Assembly: GCF_000802225.1 (NCBI RefSeq)
Contig: NZ_JTDI01000007.1
Location: 124,001-188,000 of the forward strand
Reading direction: 5' to 3'
From: Novosphingobium malaysiense
Lineage (GTDB): Bacteria; Pseudomonadota; Alphaproteobacteria; Sphingomonadales; Sphingomonadaceae
DNA length: 64,000 nucleotides
Below are positions 42,166 through 50,748 of the stretch, in pieces; within the stretch, counting starts at the first letter, position 1, and each line of letters starts with the position of its first letter. The notes beneath the pieces were generated by a model. It was not told the origin of the DNA. It worked only from the letters and a program-made list of their open reading frames with translations, and ran no database searches. The translations under genes and the position numbers were made by a program.

Positions 42166-43200
42166 TCAGGAAGACGCCCACGACGAGCGTTCGATCATGC
42201 CGAGCGCCGAGATCCCGTCCCAGTTGTACCGCGCGCCGCTTTGCGAAAGCCGCAGGCCGTGCAGGTGCGCCTTGCTCAACTGGAACGTGGTCAGCGTCGT
42301 CCTCCCCGCGATGCGCGTGACGCCCAGTTCGGATTCCAATTCGAACGAGACGTCTTCACCCGATGAAACGATGTCCGTGAGCCACGGAATGCGCGTCGCC
42401 TTGGCCGGATACATGGTCCCGTCCTGATAGACGAAACCCTCGTTCCACGGTTCGCTGCCGTCATCGTGCGCGGGCCGCGCTTCGTACCCGGCAGCGCGGC
42501 CATCGGGGAAGACCACCGCCTGCCAGCAATGGCCGCGCAGCATCAGGCCGTCGGTGCGGATGCTGCGGCGCTTGATGCGGCTTCCATTGACCCTCGCCGT
42601 CTGCGTCTCGCCATCGAGCGTCACTTCCCCCTCGCCGCGCAGCATCTGCTCGAACCGCGATCCCAGCCCGACCGAGATGGCATCGCGCTGACGGCCCTTG
42701 CCCCACGTCGCGAAGTGGGCGGGCGAGATATCCTGAATGTTGGGTGGAACGACCATCTCCAGCTCGAATTCGTAGCGCAGCGGTACCTGCCTGCTGCGGT
42801 CGACGGTGCAGGCGATCTGATCGTCGACATGCGTATCGACGGCCATTCCGTCGAAAGTCACCAGCCAGCGGCGAAAGGGTTCGATGCACCGGTAGGTGAG
42901 CGGCCCTCCACCCAGAATCGCCGGGCGGCCCTGGGCGTCGAATACCGAAGGCATAGCGCCGCTGCCCACGCTGTGCAGGATGCGGCCACCGGCAAACGCG
43001 AAGTTGGCCTGATAGCGGCGGTTGTCCCAGGTATGGGGCTCCGCTTCCACGCCGTTGCGGGGAATGCCGAAAGCGCCGTTTTCCTCGAACAGCCAGAACG
43101 ATGTGCCCTCGCGCACCCAGTCGAACGGCGGTTTCGGCGGCACTTCCATCATCAGGTCCGCATCGGGCGGCAGTCCGCCGCTCATGTCCGTTTGAGCCAT
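42166..43200 (-). CDS. conserved hypothetical protein (DUF7064/7065-like)
   Basis: A 344-residue protein without a signal peptide or membrane helices. Features are FEENGAFGIPRNGVEAEPHTWDNRR near the N-terminus, RCIEPFRRWLVTFDG in the middle and GLMLRGHCWQAVVFPDGRAAGYE later. It looks like the all-beta, lipocalin-like two-domain proteins found in sphingomonad and mycobacterial steroid or lipid loci. No enzyme function is established. ATG 43200 has an AAGGGAGAGGG site. Divergent from the sulfotransferase gene. Confidence 0.7.
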   Translation of the reverse strand: MAQTDMSGGLPPDADLMMEVPPKPPFDWVREGTSFWLFEENGAFGIPRNGVEAEPHTWDNRRYQANFAFAGGRILHSVGSGAMPSVFDAQGRPAILGGGPLTYRCIEPFRRWLVTFDGMAVDTHVDDQIACTVDRSRQVPLRYEFELEMVVPPNIQDISPAHFATWGKGRQRDAISVGLGSRFEQMLRGEGEVTLDGETQTARVNGSRIKRRSIRTDGLMLRGHCWQAVVFPDGRAAGYEARPAHDDGSEPWNEGFVYQDGTMYPAKATRIPWLTDIVSSGEDVSFELESELGVTRIAGRTTLTTFQLSKAHLHGLRLSQSGARYNWDGISALGMIERSSWASS

Positions 43201-43248
43201 TTCCCTCTCCCTTGCTCCGGTGGCTGCCGCGCAGGCCGTTGCTTGTTT

Positions 43249-43275
43249 AATTCACATATGAGATCAATAATTCAC
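43249..43275. promoter_or_regulatory. direct repeat AATTCAC x2 in a divergent promoter
   Basis: AATTCAC occurs at 43249-43255 and 43269-43275, exactly 20 bases apart, in the AT-rich core of the 103-base region between the hypothetical gene and the sulfotransferase. Same-face tandem half-sites suggest a regulator controlling both genes. Confidence 0.5.
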
Positions 43276-43303
43276 TATTTAAGCAAGAGCGACGGGAGAG
43301 GAA

Positions 43304-44440
43304 ATGCAGGGGCTGTCCGACGCACAGAACGTGACTGCCCGCGCGATCGTTCTGGCAGGGTGTGACGATTTCGGCGCAGAGGGCTGGCGCGAGGGGCTGG
43401 AACGCTCGCTCGATGCCTTCGCGCGGATACCGCTGACCGAACAGGCCCGCGCCGCCGTGCAGCAAAAGATCGTACAGGACCTCACCACGCGGCTGCAGAT
43501 CGAGCAGTGGTACAAGCAGCATCCGGACACAGCGGCACAGGAGATGGAAGCGCCCGTTTTCGTGGTCGGCCTGCCCCGCACCGGCACCACTGCGACCGTC
43601 GCCATGCTCGCCCTTGATCCCGCCTTCCGGTTCCTGCGCATGTGGGAGGGTCAAGAGCCGGTCCCGCCGCCGGTAGCGGGTGAGGAGGAAAGCGACCCGC
43701 GCGTCAACGCGGCGCGCGAGGCGGCGCGGGCATACGAAAAGGGGCATATCCACCTGTTCGATCCCGATGGGCCCGAAGAGGACCTCGCGCTGCTCGCCGG
43801 GCTCGACATGCATGCCTACCACGGCGCCTATCCGATGCCCGATGACTACGTGAAGTGGTGGATGGCGGAGGACTTCGCCTCGACCTACGCCTTCCACGCG
43901 CGGGTGCTGAAGATGCTGCAGTCGCGCCGCCCGCCCAACCGCTGGCTGCTCAAGTCGCCGCCGCACCTGTTCAAGCTCGATGCCATCGCGCGGCAATATC
44001 CCGATGCCCGCTTCATCATGACCCACCGCGATCCGTGCAAGGTCATCCCCTCGGTGGCGAGCCTGCACCATGTTCTGCATTCGGAGCGGTGCCTGCCCGG
44101 TTCGCTCGACAAGCTATCGTCGGGCCGCAAGCTTCTGGCGTTCTGGAGCGAGGGTATGCGCCGCGGGCTCGCCGCGCGGACGCAGATCGGAGAGGAGCGC
44201 TTCATCGACGTGTTCAACGAAGACGTGATCCACCGCCCGCTGGAGACCTTCGAGCGCGTCTACGCCCACCTCGGCATGGACCTGACCCCACAAGTCCGGG
44301 CGCGGCTGGAAGAATATTCCAGCCGTAATGCCCCGGGTGCGTTCGGCAAGCACCGCTATACGCTGGAGGAGTACGGCCTTTCGCAGGATGCGATACACGA
44401 GGCCTTCGGCGACTATCTCGGCCGTTTTGCCGTGGCCTGA
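43304..44440 (+). CDS. sulfotransferase family protein
   Basis: A 378-residue cytoplasmic PAPS-dependent sulfotransferase-like protein. The 5'-phosphosulfate loop is VVGLPRTGTTATV (about 86-98). The 3'-phosphate segment is RFIMTHRDPCKVIPSVASL (about 235-253), and LLKSPPHLFKLD precedes it. The length and N-terminal helical region match the sphingomonad and mycobacterial Stf-like families. Its position at the end of block A suggests action on a hydroxylated pathway intermediate or an export step; this is inference. Confidence 0.87.
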   Translation: MQGLSDAQNVTARAIVLAGCDDFGAEGWREGLERSLDAFARIPLTEQARAAVQQKIVQDLTTRLQIEQWYKQHPDTAAQEMEAPVFVVGLPRTGTTATVAMLALDPAFRFLRMWEGQEPVPPPVAGEEESDPRVNAAREAARAYEKGHIHLFDPDGPEEDLALLAGLDMHAYHGAYPMPDDYVKWWMAEDFASTYAFHARVLKMLQSRRPPNRWLLKSPPHLFKLDAIARQYPDARFIMTHRDPCKVIPSVASLHHVLHSERCLPGSLDKLSSGRKLLAFWSEGMRRGLAARTQIGEERFIDVFNEDVIHRPLETFERVYAHLGMDLTPQVRARLEEYSSRNAPGAFGKHRYTLEEYGLSQDAIHEAFGDYLGRFAVA

Positions 44441-44450
44441 CGGACCGGCG

Positions 44451-45044
44451 CTACTTCGTAGCTTCCTTGATCAGCTTCAGCGCTTCGGGCGAGGTCCAGT
44501 CGTTGCCGCCGGTATAGCGCCACACTTCCTTGCCCTGGCTGTCGAACATGATCGTCACCGGCAGATTGCCGCCGTACTGGAATCCGAGGTCGCCCTTCTC
44601 GTCGATCCACGGCTGGATGTTGTCGAGCTTGCGGCGGCGCAGGATCTCCACGACCTTGTCGTCCTGCCCCATGTCCTGCGAGATCGGCAGGACCACCACG
44701 CCCAGTTCCTCCTCCCGATCGATGAGCGCGTCGAGCGTCGGCATTTCGGCGATGCACGGGGCGCACCATGTCGCCCACAGGTTGATCAGCAGCGGCTTGC
44801 CCTTGAGCGAGGAGAGGTCGAGGCTCTCGCCGGTGGGATCGACCAGCGTGATGTCCGGCAGCGGCTCGCCCTTATGCGAGCGGTCGAGCTTCTCCACCGC
44901 AACATCCTTGCCCTGCGCCGGGCCTTGCGAAGCCTGCTGTTGCGCGTCCTCGCCGCTTTGCCTATCGCAGCCGCCGGCCAGCAGGGTCACGGCCCCGGCA
45001 AGTGAACACAGGACGAGCGACTTGAGCGATACGGCAGACGGCAA
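44451..45044 (-). CDS. TlpA-like thiol:disulfide oxidoreductase, lipoprotein
   Basis: A 197-residue periplasmic thioredoxin-fold protein. A TTG start at 45044 gives a signal peptide SLVLCSLAGAVTLLAGGC that ends in a lipobox (about residue 25). The domain holds WATWCAPCIAEMP (about 88-100) and the cis-Pro in NLPVTIMF. It probably keeps apocytochrome or other periplasmic cysteines reduced. Head-to-head with argH, whose likely TTG start lies inside this gene's first codons. Confidence 0.86.
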   Translation of the reverse strand: MPSAVSLKSLVLCSLAGAVTLLAGGCDRQSGEDAQQQASQGPAQGKDVAVEKLDRSHKGEPLPDITLVDPTGESLDLSSLKGKPLLINLWATWCAPCIAEMPTLDALIDREEELGVVVLPISQDMGQDDKVVEILRRRKLDNIQPWIDEKGDLGFQYGGNLPVTIMFDSQGKEVWRYTGGNDWTSPEALKLIKEATK

Positions 45045-46437
45045 GGCGGGAGGCTCCAACCAGATGTGGGGCGGACGGTTCGCGGAAGGACCGTCGGCAA
45101 TCATGCGCGAGATAAACGCCTCGATTCCCTTCGACAAGGCATTGTGGCGGCAGGACATCGCCGCCAGCAAGGCGCACGTCGCGATGCTGGGGGCGATGGG
45201 CATCGTTTCGGATGCCGATGCGCTGACCATCCGCAACGGTCTCGACAAGGTCGCTGCCGAGTACGAGGCCAATGGCGTGCCCGAGGACTGGGACCTCGAG
45301 GACATCCATATGACCACCGAGTCGCGCCTCGCCGAGCTGATCGGCCCGGCCGCCGGGCGGCTGCACACCGCCCGCTCGCGCAACGATCAGGTGGCGACCG
45401 ATTTCCGTCTCTGGGTGCGCGATGCGCTGGATCAAGCCGATGCCGGGCTGCAGGCGCTGCAGGTCGCCCTCGTCACCCGTGCGGGCGAACATGCGGGCAG
45501 CATCATGCCCGGCTTCACCCACCTGCAGACCGCGCAGCCGGTCACGCTCGGCCATCACCTCATGGCCTACTACGAGATGATCGCGCGCGATCGCTCGCGC
45601 TTCGCCGATGCCCGCAAGCGGATGAACCGCAGCCCGCTCGGCTCGGCGGCGCTGGCGGGCACCGGCTTTCCCATCGACCGCGAAATGACCGCGCAGGCGC
45701 TCGGCTTCGACGGGCCGACCGCGAACAGTCTCGATGCCGTGTCCGACCGCGATTTCGCGCTCGATTATCTGATGGCAGCCAGCCAGTGCAGCCTGCACCT
45801 CTCGCGCCTGGCCGAGGAATTCATCATCTGGGCGAGCCAGCCCTTCGGCTTCGTTGCGCTGCCCGATGCGCTTTCCACCGGCAGCTCGATCATGCCGCAG
45901 AAGAAGAACCCGGACGCCGCCGAACTGGTGCGCGGCCATGCCGGACGCATTTCGGGCTGCCTGATGAGCCTGATGATGACCATGAAGGGCCTGCCGCTCG
46001 CCTATTCGAAGGACATGCAGGACGACAAGCCGCCGGTCTTCGAGGCTGCCGGGCTGCTCGCGCTCTCGATCGCGGCGATGACGGGCATGGTCGCCGACAC
46101 CAGGTTCCGCACCGACCGCATGCGCGGCGCCGCCGAACTGGGCTTCGCCACCGCCACCGATCTCGCCGACTGGCTGGTGCGCGAAGGCGACATTCCCTTC
46201 CGCGAGGCGCACCACATCACCGGCTCTGCGGTCAAGCTGGCCGAGACGCGCGGCGTCGCGCTCGACCAGTTGCCGCTGGAAGATCTCAAGACCATCGACA
46301 GCCGCATCGACGAGCGCGTATTCAAGGCGCTCTCGGTCGAGGCATCGGTCGCCGCACGCAAGAGCCACGGCGGCACCGCGCCCGATCAGGTGCGCGAGCG
46401 CGTGGCCGAAGCCCGCGCCGCGCTCGGTCTGGAGTGA
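45022..46437 (+). CDS. argH: argininosuccinate lyase
   Basis: A 471-residue enzyme that splits argininosuccinate to arginine and fumarate in arginine synthesis. Fumarase-superfamily motifs HTARSRNDQVATD (about 115), PGFTHLQTAQP (about 170) and the signature GSSIMPQKKNPDAAEL (about 290) are intact. The TTG at 45022, with AGGA upstream, gives the short N-terminal tail usual in alphaproteobacterial ArgH before NQMWGGRFAEGP; ATG 45064 is the alternative. Followed closely by a small lipoprotein gene and lysA. Confidence 0.94.
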   Translation: MSDTADGKAGGSNQMWGGRFAEGPSAIMREINASIPFDKALWRQDIAASKAHVAMLGAMGIVSDADALTIRNGLDKVAAEYEANGVPEDWDLEDIHMTTESRLAELIGPAAGRLHTARSRNDQVATDFRLWVRDALDQADAGLQALQVALVTRAGEHAGSIMPGFTHLQTAQPVTLGHHLMAYYEMIARDRSRFADARKRMNRSPLGSAALAGTGFPIDREMTAQALGFDGPTANSLDAVSDRDFALDYLMAASQCSLHLSRLAEEFIIWASQPFGFVALPDALSTGSSIMPQKKNPDAAELVRGHAGRISGCLMSLMMTMKGLPLAYSKDMQDDKPPVFEAAGLLALSIAAMTGMVADTRFRTDRMRGAAELGFATATDLADWLVREGDIPFREAHHITGSAVKLAETRGVALDQLPLEDLKTIDSRIDERVFKALSVEASVAARKSHGGTAPDQVRERVAEARAALGLE

Positions 46438-46442
46438 GCCGC

Positions 46443-46697
46443 ATGCGCAAGATCGCCGTCCTCGCCATCCTCGCGGGTCTTGCCGCCTGCGGCCAGCGCG
46501 CGGACCTGAGCCTCAAACCCGGCCAGCAGCTTCCGCCTGCGCCTTATGGCCGGTCGGAGAAACCGGACGCGGCCGAGCTGCTCGAACCGCCCACGCTCGC
46601 CATTCCCGAGCGCAGCGTGGAACTGCGCACCCGCTCCGAGGAGCGCGAGGACGATCCCTTCGACCTCCCGCCCCCCGAAGCGCCGCAGCCGGAGTAA
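46443..46697 (+). CDS. small lipoprotein, LptM candidate by position
   Basis: An 84-residue protein with a short signal peptide and lipobox LAAC (about residues 13-16), followed by GQRADLSLKPG and a Pro/Glu-rich tail ending PPPEAPQPE. It lies between argH and lysA. Small lipoproteins of the LptM/YifL type, which help mature the LPS translocon LptD, sit just before lysA or dapF in many proteobacteria. Assignment rests on synteny, size and lipobox; sequence similarity to LptM was not tested. Confidence 0.7.
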   Translation: MRKIAVLAILAGLAACGQRADLSLKPGQQLPPAPYGRSEKPDAAELLEPPTLAIPERSVELRTRSEEREDDPFDLPPPEAPQPE

Positions 46698-46709
46698 CCC
46701 AAGCCCCCT

Positions 46710-46782
46710 CCGTTCGTGTCGAGCGTAGTCGAGACACGATAATCCGGCGCCAGCGTGTCTCGACTACGCTCGACACGAACGG
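46710..46782. repeat. REP-like inverted repeat, copy A (29-15-29)
   Basis: Two perfectly complementary 29-base arms (46710-46738 and 46754-46782) around a 15-base loop. The arms begin CCGTTCGTGTCGAGCG. It lies between the lipoprotein gene and lysA. Copy B at 56610-56682 has the same arms and the same loop length with a different loop sequence. As RNA it would form a very stable hairpin. Confidence 0.9.
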
Positions 46783-46822
46783 AACGCGGTGTAAGGGCCA
46801 CAAGACAAGTTTCAGGACGACC

Positions 46823-48082
46823 ATGGACCATTTCGAACTCAGGAACGGCGAGCTTCATGCCGAGAACGTGCCGCTGGCCGCGATTGCCCGCGAAGTCGGC
46901 ACGCCCGTCTACGTCTATTCGCGCGCCACGCTGACGCGCCATGCGCAGGTCTTCCGTGAGGCGCTTTCGGCGCTGCCGAGCGTGCACATCGCCTTTGCCG
47001 TGAAATCCAACCCCAACCTCGCCGTGCTGCGCCTGCTGGCCAAGGAAGGCTACGGGGCGGACGTCGTTTCCGAAGGCGAGATGAACCGTGCGCTCAAGGC
47101 CGGGATGCCGGCAGCCGACATCGTCTTCTCGGGCGTCGGCAAGACCCGCGCGGAGCTGACCGCGGCGGTCAAGGCCGGGATCGGCCAGTTCAACCTCGAA
47201 AGCGAGGAAGAAGGCGTCGAGCTGGGCGAGATCGCGGCGGCGCTGGGCAAGACCGCGACCTGCGCGCTGCGCGTCAATCCCAATGTCGATGCCAAGACCC
47301 ACGCCAAGATCTCGACCGGCAAAGCCGAGAACAAGTTCGGCGTGCCCTACGACATGGCGGCAGGCATCTATACCCGCCTCTCGGCTCTGCCGGGCCTCGA
47401 TATGCGCGGACTTGCGGTGCACATCGGCAGCCAGATCGGCGATCTCGATCCCTCGCGGCAGGCCTTCATCAAGATGGGCGAGCTGATGCGCGCACTGCGC
47501 GATCAGGGGCTTTCGGTCACCCACATGGACTTCGGCGGCGGGCTCGGCGTGCCCTACAAGGCGGGCGAGCAGCTCCCTACCCCAGCCGACTACGGCGCGA
47601 TGGTGGCAGACGTGACGCAGGGCTGGGACGTGACGCTGATGTTCGAGCCGGGCCGCGTGATCACCGGCAACTCGGGCGTGCTGGTGACCGAAGTGGTGCG
47701 CGTGAAGCAGGGCGCGGGCCATCCCTGGGTGGTGGTCGACGCCGCAATGAACGACCTCGCCCGCCCGGCGATGTACGATGCCTGGCACGATTTCGTGGCG
47801 GTGAAGCCGAGCGGCGAGACGATGACCGCCAATGTCGTCGGCCCGATCTGCGAAAGCTCCGACACGTTCGCGATGGCGCGCGAGATCGACGCCGTGAAGG
47901 CCGGAGACCTCGCCGCGTTCCGCACCGCCGGCGCCTATGGCGCGACGATGGCCAACACCTACAACTCGCGCGCGCTGGTGCCCGAAGTCATGGTCGACGG
48001 CGACAAGTGGGCACTGGTGGCGAACCGCATCGAACCGGCCACGATCCTTGCGGCCGAGCAGGTGCCAGAGTGGTTGGATTGA
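46823..48082 (+). CDS. lysA: diaminopimelate decarboxylase
   Basis: A 419-residue PLP enzyme that makes L-lysine from meso-diaminopimelate. The PLP Lys is in IAFAVKSNPNLAVL (about 55). Further alanine-racemase-fold motifs are HIGSQIGDL (about 195), DFGGGLGVPY (about 235), EPGRVITGNSG (about 275) and the active-site Cys segment GPICESSDTFA (about 340). Length is normal. Last gene of the argH-lipoprotein-lysA group; a REP-like hairpin separates it from the lipoprotein. Confidence 0.96.
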   Translation: MDHFELRNGELHAENVPLAAIAREVGTPVYVYSRATLTRHAQVFREALSALPSVHIAFAVKSNPNLAVLRLLAKEGYGADVVSEGEMNRALKAGMPAADIVFSGVGKTRAELTAAVKAGIGQFNLESEEEGVELGEIAAALGKTATCALRVNPNVDAKTHAKISTGKAENKFGVPYDMAAGIYTRLSALPGLDMRGLAVHIGSQIGDLDPSRQAFIKMGELMRALRDQGLSVTHMDFGGGLGVPYKAGEQLPTPADYGAMVADVTQGWDVTLMFEPGRVITGNSGVLVTEVVRVKQGAGHPWVVVDAAMNDLARPAMYDAWHDFVAVKPSGETMTANVVGPICESSDTFAMAREIDAVKAGDLAAFRTAGAYGATMANTYNSRALVPEVMVDGDKWALVANRIEPATILAAEQVPEWLD

Positions 48083-48114
48083 GGTGAGGTTGCGCTGGGA
48101 AGCCCACCCCCGAC

Positions 48115-48134
48115 CCCTCCCGGCTTCGGGAGGG
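48115..48134. terminator. GC-rich hairpin after lysA
   Basis: CCCTCCCG-GCTT-CGGGAGGG, a perfect 8-base stem 33 bases after the lysA stop. There is no T-run, so it may be a rho-dependent end, an RNA-stabilising hairpin or a REP-like unit rather than a classical terminator. Confidence 0.5.
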
Positions 48135-48261
48135 AGTGGGACGCTTACCGAACCGTCGGATAACGCTTGTCGCAGCAGGACCGCCCTTCTGACAACACGA
48201 TGGCTGTAAATGCAATTGGGCGTCGCTGTAACCGCAAAGGTCCGCTGTGGGACGACACAAT

Positions 48262-48987
48262 TTACCCAAATGCGAATCCAACCCGACAATTGCTAAACAG
48301 ACCGCCGGAGAACGTGCTTGATCCTATCATCAATTTTTCTTCGGTGACTTTGACTGGAATTCCATCAATGGAAGTCAAAAGCAATTCTATTGCAATCCAA
48401 TTTGGCGGATTCATCTTAAGAATGAGGCTGGGAGCGTTAAATTTATCTAAGAATATGTATCTATTTCCAACGCACTTAAAATCCCAACTTCCAGACAAAA
48501 CCCTCCATTCATTTTTATCGATACTTAGAATATTATTACCCGACGCATCCTGTAATTTAGCCGAGATGCGAGCCAAGTTACTCCCCTCCTCTGGAGGTTC
48601 AAACTCAATGATATTTGTCCCTCTCACTTGAATTGGGATAGGCGTCCCTTGGACTAAGGGACCTCCACCCATCTTGAGCGAGGGAATCCCCTTAAACCAC
48701 GGATGTTCTGTCTTGGAATATCCCAAATCTTTGGCCGCAGGTTGAGCCCACGATTCTTGGACTTTTTCTTTTGGGATAATTCCTTTTGTCACCATGCTGT
48801 GATGGGTTGGACACAACAAAACGATTTTTTTGGGGTCGTGCTTCGACGCATCAACAAAATCTGGAAAAAAATGCTCGTATTCGGTGATGGTGGTTCCACA
48901 TATCGCGCATCCGAAGCCGCAATGCTGCCTAACCGCGCGCTTTACGTCGTCCGGAATATTACGACTGAGGCCGAACTTGTTTGCCAC
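48262..48987 (-). CDS. HNH endonuclease-domain protein
   Basis: A 241-residue protein from GTG 48987, one base after the nrdB stop, with a GGAG site inside nrdB. Residues about 23-68 form an HNH module: CGFGCAICGTTITEYEHFFPDF, seen in two parts, then LCPTHHSMVTKG, giving CxxC, the catalytic His in EYEHF and a C...HH end. The C-terminal 150 residues are unlike any family I recognise. Its base composition is markedly AT-richer than that of nrdB and lysA, a strong sign of recent gain. Its role (defence, homing or other) is open. Confidence 0.85.
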   Translation of the reverse strand: MANKFGLSRNIPDDVKRAVRQHCGFGCAICGTTITEYEHFFPDFVDASKHDPKKIVLLCPTHHSMVTKGIIPKEKVQESWAQPAAKDLGYSKTEHPWFKGIPSLKMGGGPLVQGTPIPIQVRGTNIIEFEPPEEGSNLARISAKLQDASGNNILSIDKNEWRVLSGSWDFKCVGNRYIFLDKFNAPSLILKMNPPNWIAIELLLTSIDGIPVKVTEEKLMIGSSTFSGGLFSNCRVGFAFG

Positions 48988-48988
48988 T

Positions 48989-50041
48989 TCACTCCGCCGC
49001 CTGCGTCCCTCCGAACATATCCGGCTCGCTGCCGTCGTCGGCGTCTTCGACGTCGTTGGCCTTCGCCTTGCGGCGCTGGTCGAAGTTCGCCCACACGGTG
49101 TTCCAGTCGCCGCGGGTGGCGCCCTTCGAGTATTCGGTGGCGCGGGTTTCGAAGAAGTTGGCGTGCTCCACACCGTTGAGCAGCGGGGTGAGCCAGGGCA
49201 GCGGGTGCTCTTCGGCCATGTAGATCGCGGGCAGGCCGAGCTGGCCCAGGCGCCAGTCGGCGATGTAGCGGATATAGCGCTTGATGTCCTTGGGGCTCAT
49301 GCCGGGGACCGGGCCCATCTCGAAGGCAAGGTCGATGAAGGCGTCTTCGAGCCGCACCGTCTTCTGGCAGCAGTCGATGATGTCTTCCTTCACCGCCTTG
49401 GTCAGGCAGCCGCGTTCCTTCACGAAGGCGTGGAACAGCTTGGTGATGCCTTCGCAGTGCAACGATTCGTCGCGGATCGACCAGGTGACGATCTGGCCCA
49501 TGCCCTTCATCTTGTTGAAGCGCGGGAAGTTCATCAGCATCGCGAAGCTGGCGAAGAGCTGCAGGCCCTCGGTAAAGCCGCCGAACATGGCGAGCGTGCG
49601 GGCAATGTCCTCGTCGCTGTCGACGCCGAACTGCTGCAGGTAGTCGTGCTTGTCGCGCAGTTCCTGGTATTCGAGGAAGGCGCCGTATTCGCTTTCGGGC
49701 ATGCCGATGGTGTCGAGCAGGTGCGAATAGGCGGCGATGTGCACCGTCTCCATGTTGGAGAAGGCAGTGAGCATCATCTTGACCTCGACCGGCTTGAACA
49801 CGCGGCCGTATTTCTCGTGATAGCAGTCCTGCACCTCGATGTCGGCCTGCGTGAAAAAGCGGAAGATCTGCGTGAGCAGGTTGCGCTCGTGCTCGGAGAT
49901 CTTCTGCGCCCAGTCGCGGCAGTCCTCGCCCAGCGGCACTTCCTCGGGCAGCCAGTGGACCTGCTGCTGGCGCTTCCAGAAGTCGTAGGCCCAGGGATAT
50001 TCGAAGGGCTTGTAGGTCTTGCGGGATTCCAACAGCGGCAT
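48989..50041 (-). CDS. nrdB: class I ribonucleotide reductase, small (radical) subunit
   Basis: A 350-residue R2 protein that holds the di-iron/tyrosyl-radical cofactor for NrdA. METVHIAAYSHLLD (about 100) contains the Glu and His metal ligands and the radical Tyr in the class Ia spacing; FTEGLQLFASFAM and IRDESLHCEG supply further Glu and His ligands. The C-terminal tail ends EPDMFGGTQAAE, the R1-binding peptide region. ATG 50041 has GGAG nine bases upstream. Separated from nrdA by 31 kb, and an HNH gene begins at its very end. Confidence 0.94.
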   Translation of the reverse strand: MPLLESRKTYKPFEYPWAYDFWKRQQQVHWLPEEVPLGEDCRDWAQKISEHERNLLTQIFRFFTQADIEVQDCYHEKYGRVFKPVEVKMMLTAFSNMETVHIAAYSHLLDTIGMPESEYGAFLEYQELRDKHDYLQQFGVDSDEDIARTLAMFGGFTEGLQLFASFAMLMNFPRFNKMKGMGQIVTWSIRDESLHCEGITKLFHAFVKERGCLTKAVKEDIIDCCQKTVRLEDAFIDLAFEMGPVPGMSPKDIKRYIRYIADWRLGQLGLPAIYMAEEHPLPWLTPLLNGVEHANFFETRATEYSKGATRGDWNTVWANFDQRRKAKANDVEDADDGSEPDMFGGTQAAE

Positions 50042-50352
50042 GTGCGACAACTCCGGTGGTGCGATTCGGCTCTGCTGCCCGGCCTCTCGTGCGGCTTCGG
50101 GCGGTAATTCGGATGCGTCCGCAAGGTCGGGCGCGAAGCCTCACGATACCCAAATTTGTCCGCAAGAGGAGTGACCTGGCGCAACGATCCACAGGTGCGT
50201 TTGCGTATATCTTGCGGTTGCAACGATATGGGGACGCAAGCGATTGTGGGCAATAGGATGTGCGACTCGTGGCGAGTCGCGGGTTTTGGAAGCCCCATGG
50301 AACACGGCCCGGCCGCGCCGGGTTGTATCTGAGCATGATGTGGAGATCGAAG
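50042..50352. other. promoter region between nrdB and the DUF2171 gene
   Basis: About 310 bases with no supported gene. It should hold the nrdB promoter (minus) and that of the DUF2171 gene (plus). A GATCCACAGG stretch near 50186-50195 is a weak DnaA-box-like match and no clean NrdR-box pair was found. Confidence 0.4.
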
Positions 50353-50604
50353 ATGAGTCAGATGCAGTCTCGCGAAGAGTCCTGGACCACGGTTGTGGGC
50401 ACGATCCGCAAGGGCATGAGAGTGATCGCTCCGGACGGCTCGTGCCTCGGCCACGTCACCGGCGTGCAGGGCGACGAGGTCATGCTGGACGGCGACGACG
50501 GCAAGGACTTCATCTCGCTCACCCAGGTCGACGGCGTGGGCGAGGAAGGCGTGCTGCTGCAAGGCCGCGGCGATGCCACTTTCGGCCTCGGCGCGGAACC
50601 GTGA
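50353..50604 (+). CDS. DUF2171-family protein
   Basis: An 83-residue single-domain protein. The core IRKGMRVIAPDGSCLGHVTGVQGDEVMLDG is the DUF2171 (PRC-barrel-like) pattern, shown here in part, followed by FISLTQVDGVGEEGVLL. ATG 50353 follows TGGAGATCGAAG. A second member of the family is 740 bases away at 51345. Small stress-related cytoplasmic proteins in many sphingomonads; no biochemical role is known. Confidence 0.8.
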   Translation: MSQMQSREESWTTVVGTIRKGMRVIAPDGSCLGHVTGVQGDEVMLDGDDGKDFISLTQVDGVGEEGVLLQGRGDATFGLGAEP

Positions 50605-50630
50605 GCGACACCGCGGGTTGACCCCCTCCA

Positions 50631-50700
50631 CTTGTCCTGAGCCTGTCGAAGGACGCTGGCGTGGTGCCGGGATCACATCCTTCGACAAGCTCAGGATGAG
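50631..50700. repeat. imperfect REP-like inverted repeat, second type
   Basis: Left arm 50631-50653 (CTTGTCCTGAGCCTGTCGAA...) and right arm 50678-50700 pair with about three mismatches over 23 bases around a 24-base loop. It lies between the DUF2171 gene and the convergent PepSY-like gene. The GAGCCTGTCGAA core also occurs alone near 30496, so this is a dispersed element distinct from the CCGTTCGTGTCGAG type. Confidence 0.75.
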
Positions 50701-50748
50701 CGGGATTCGGCCGGCTCGGTATGAGCGGGCCGGAAACCTTTCAGGACA

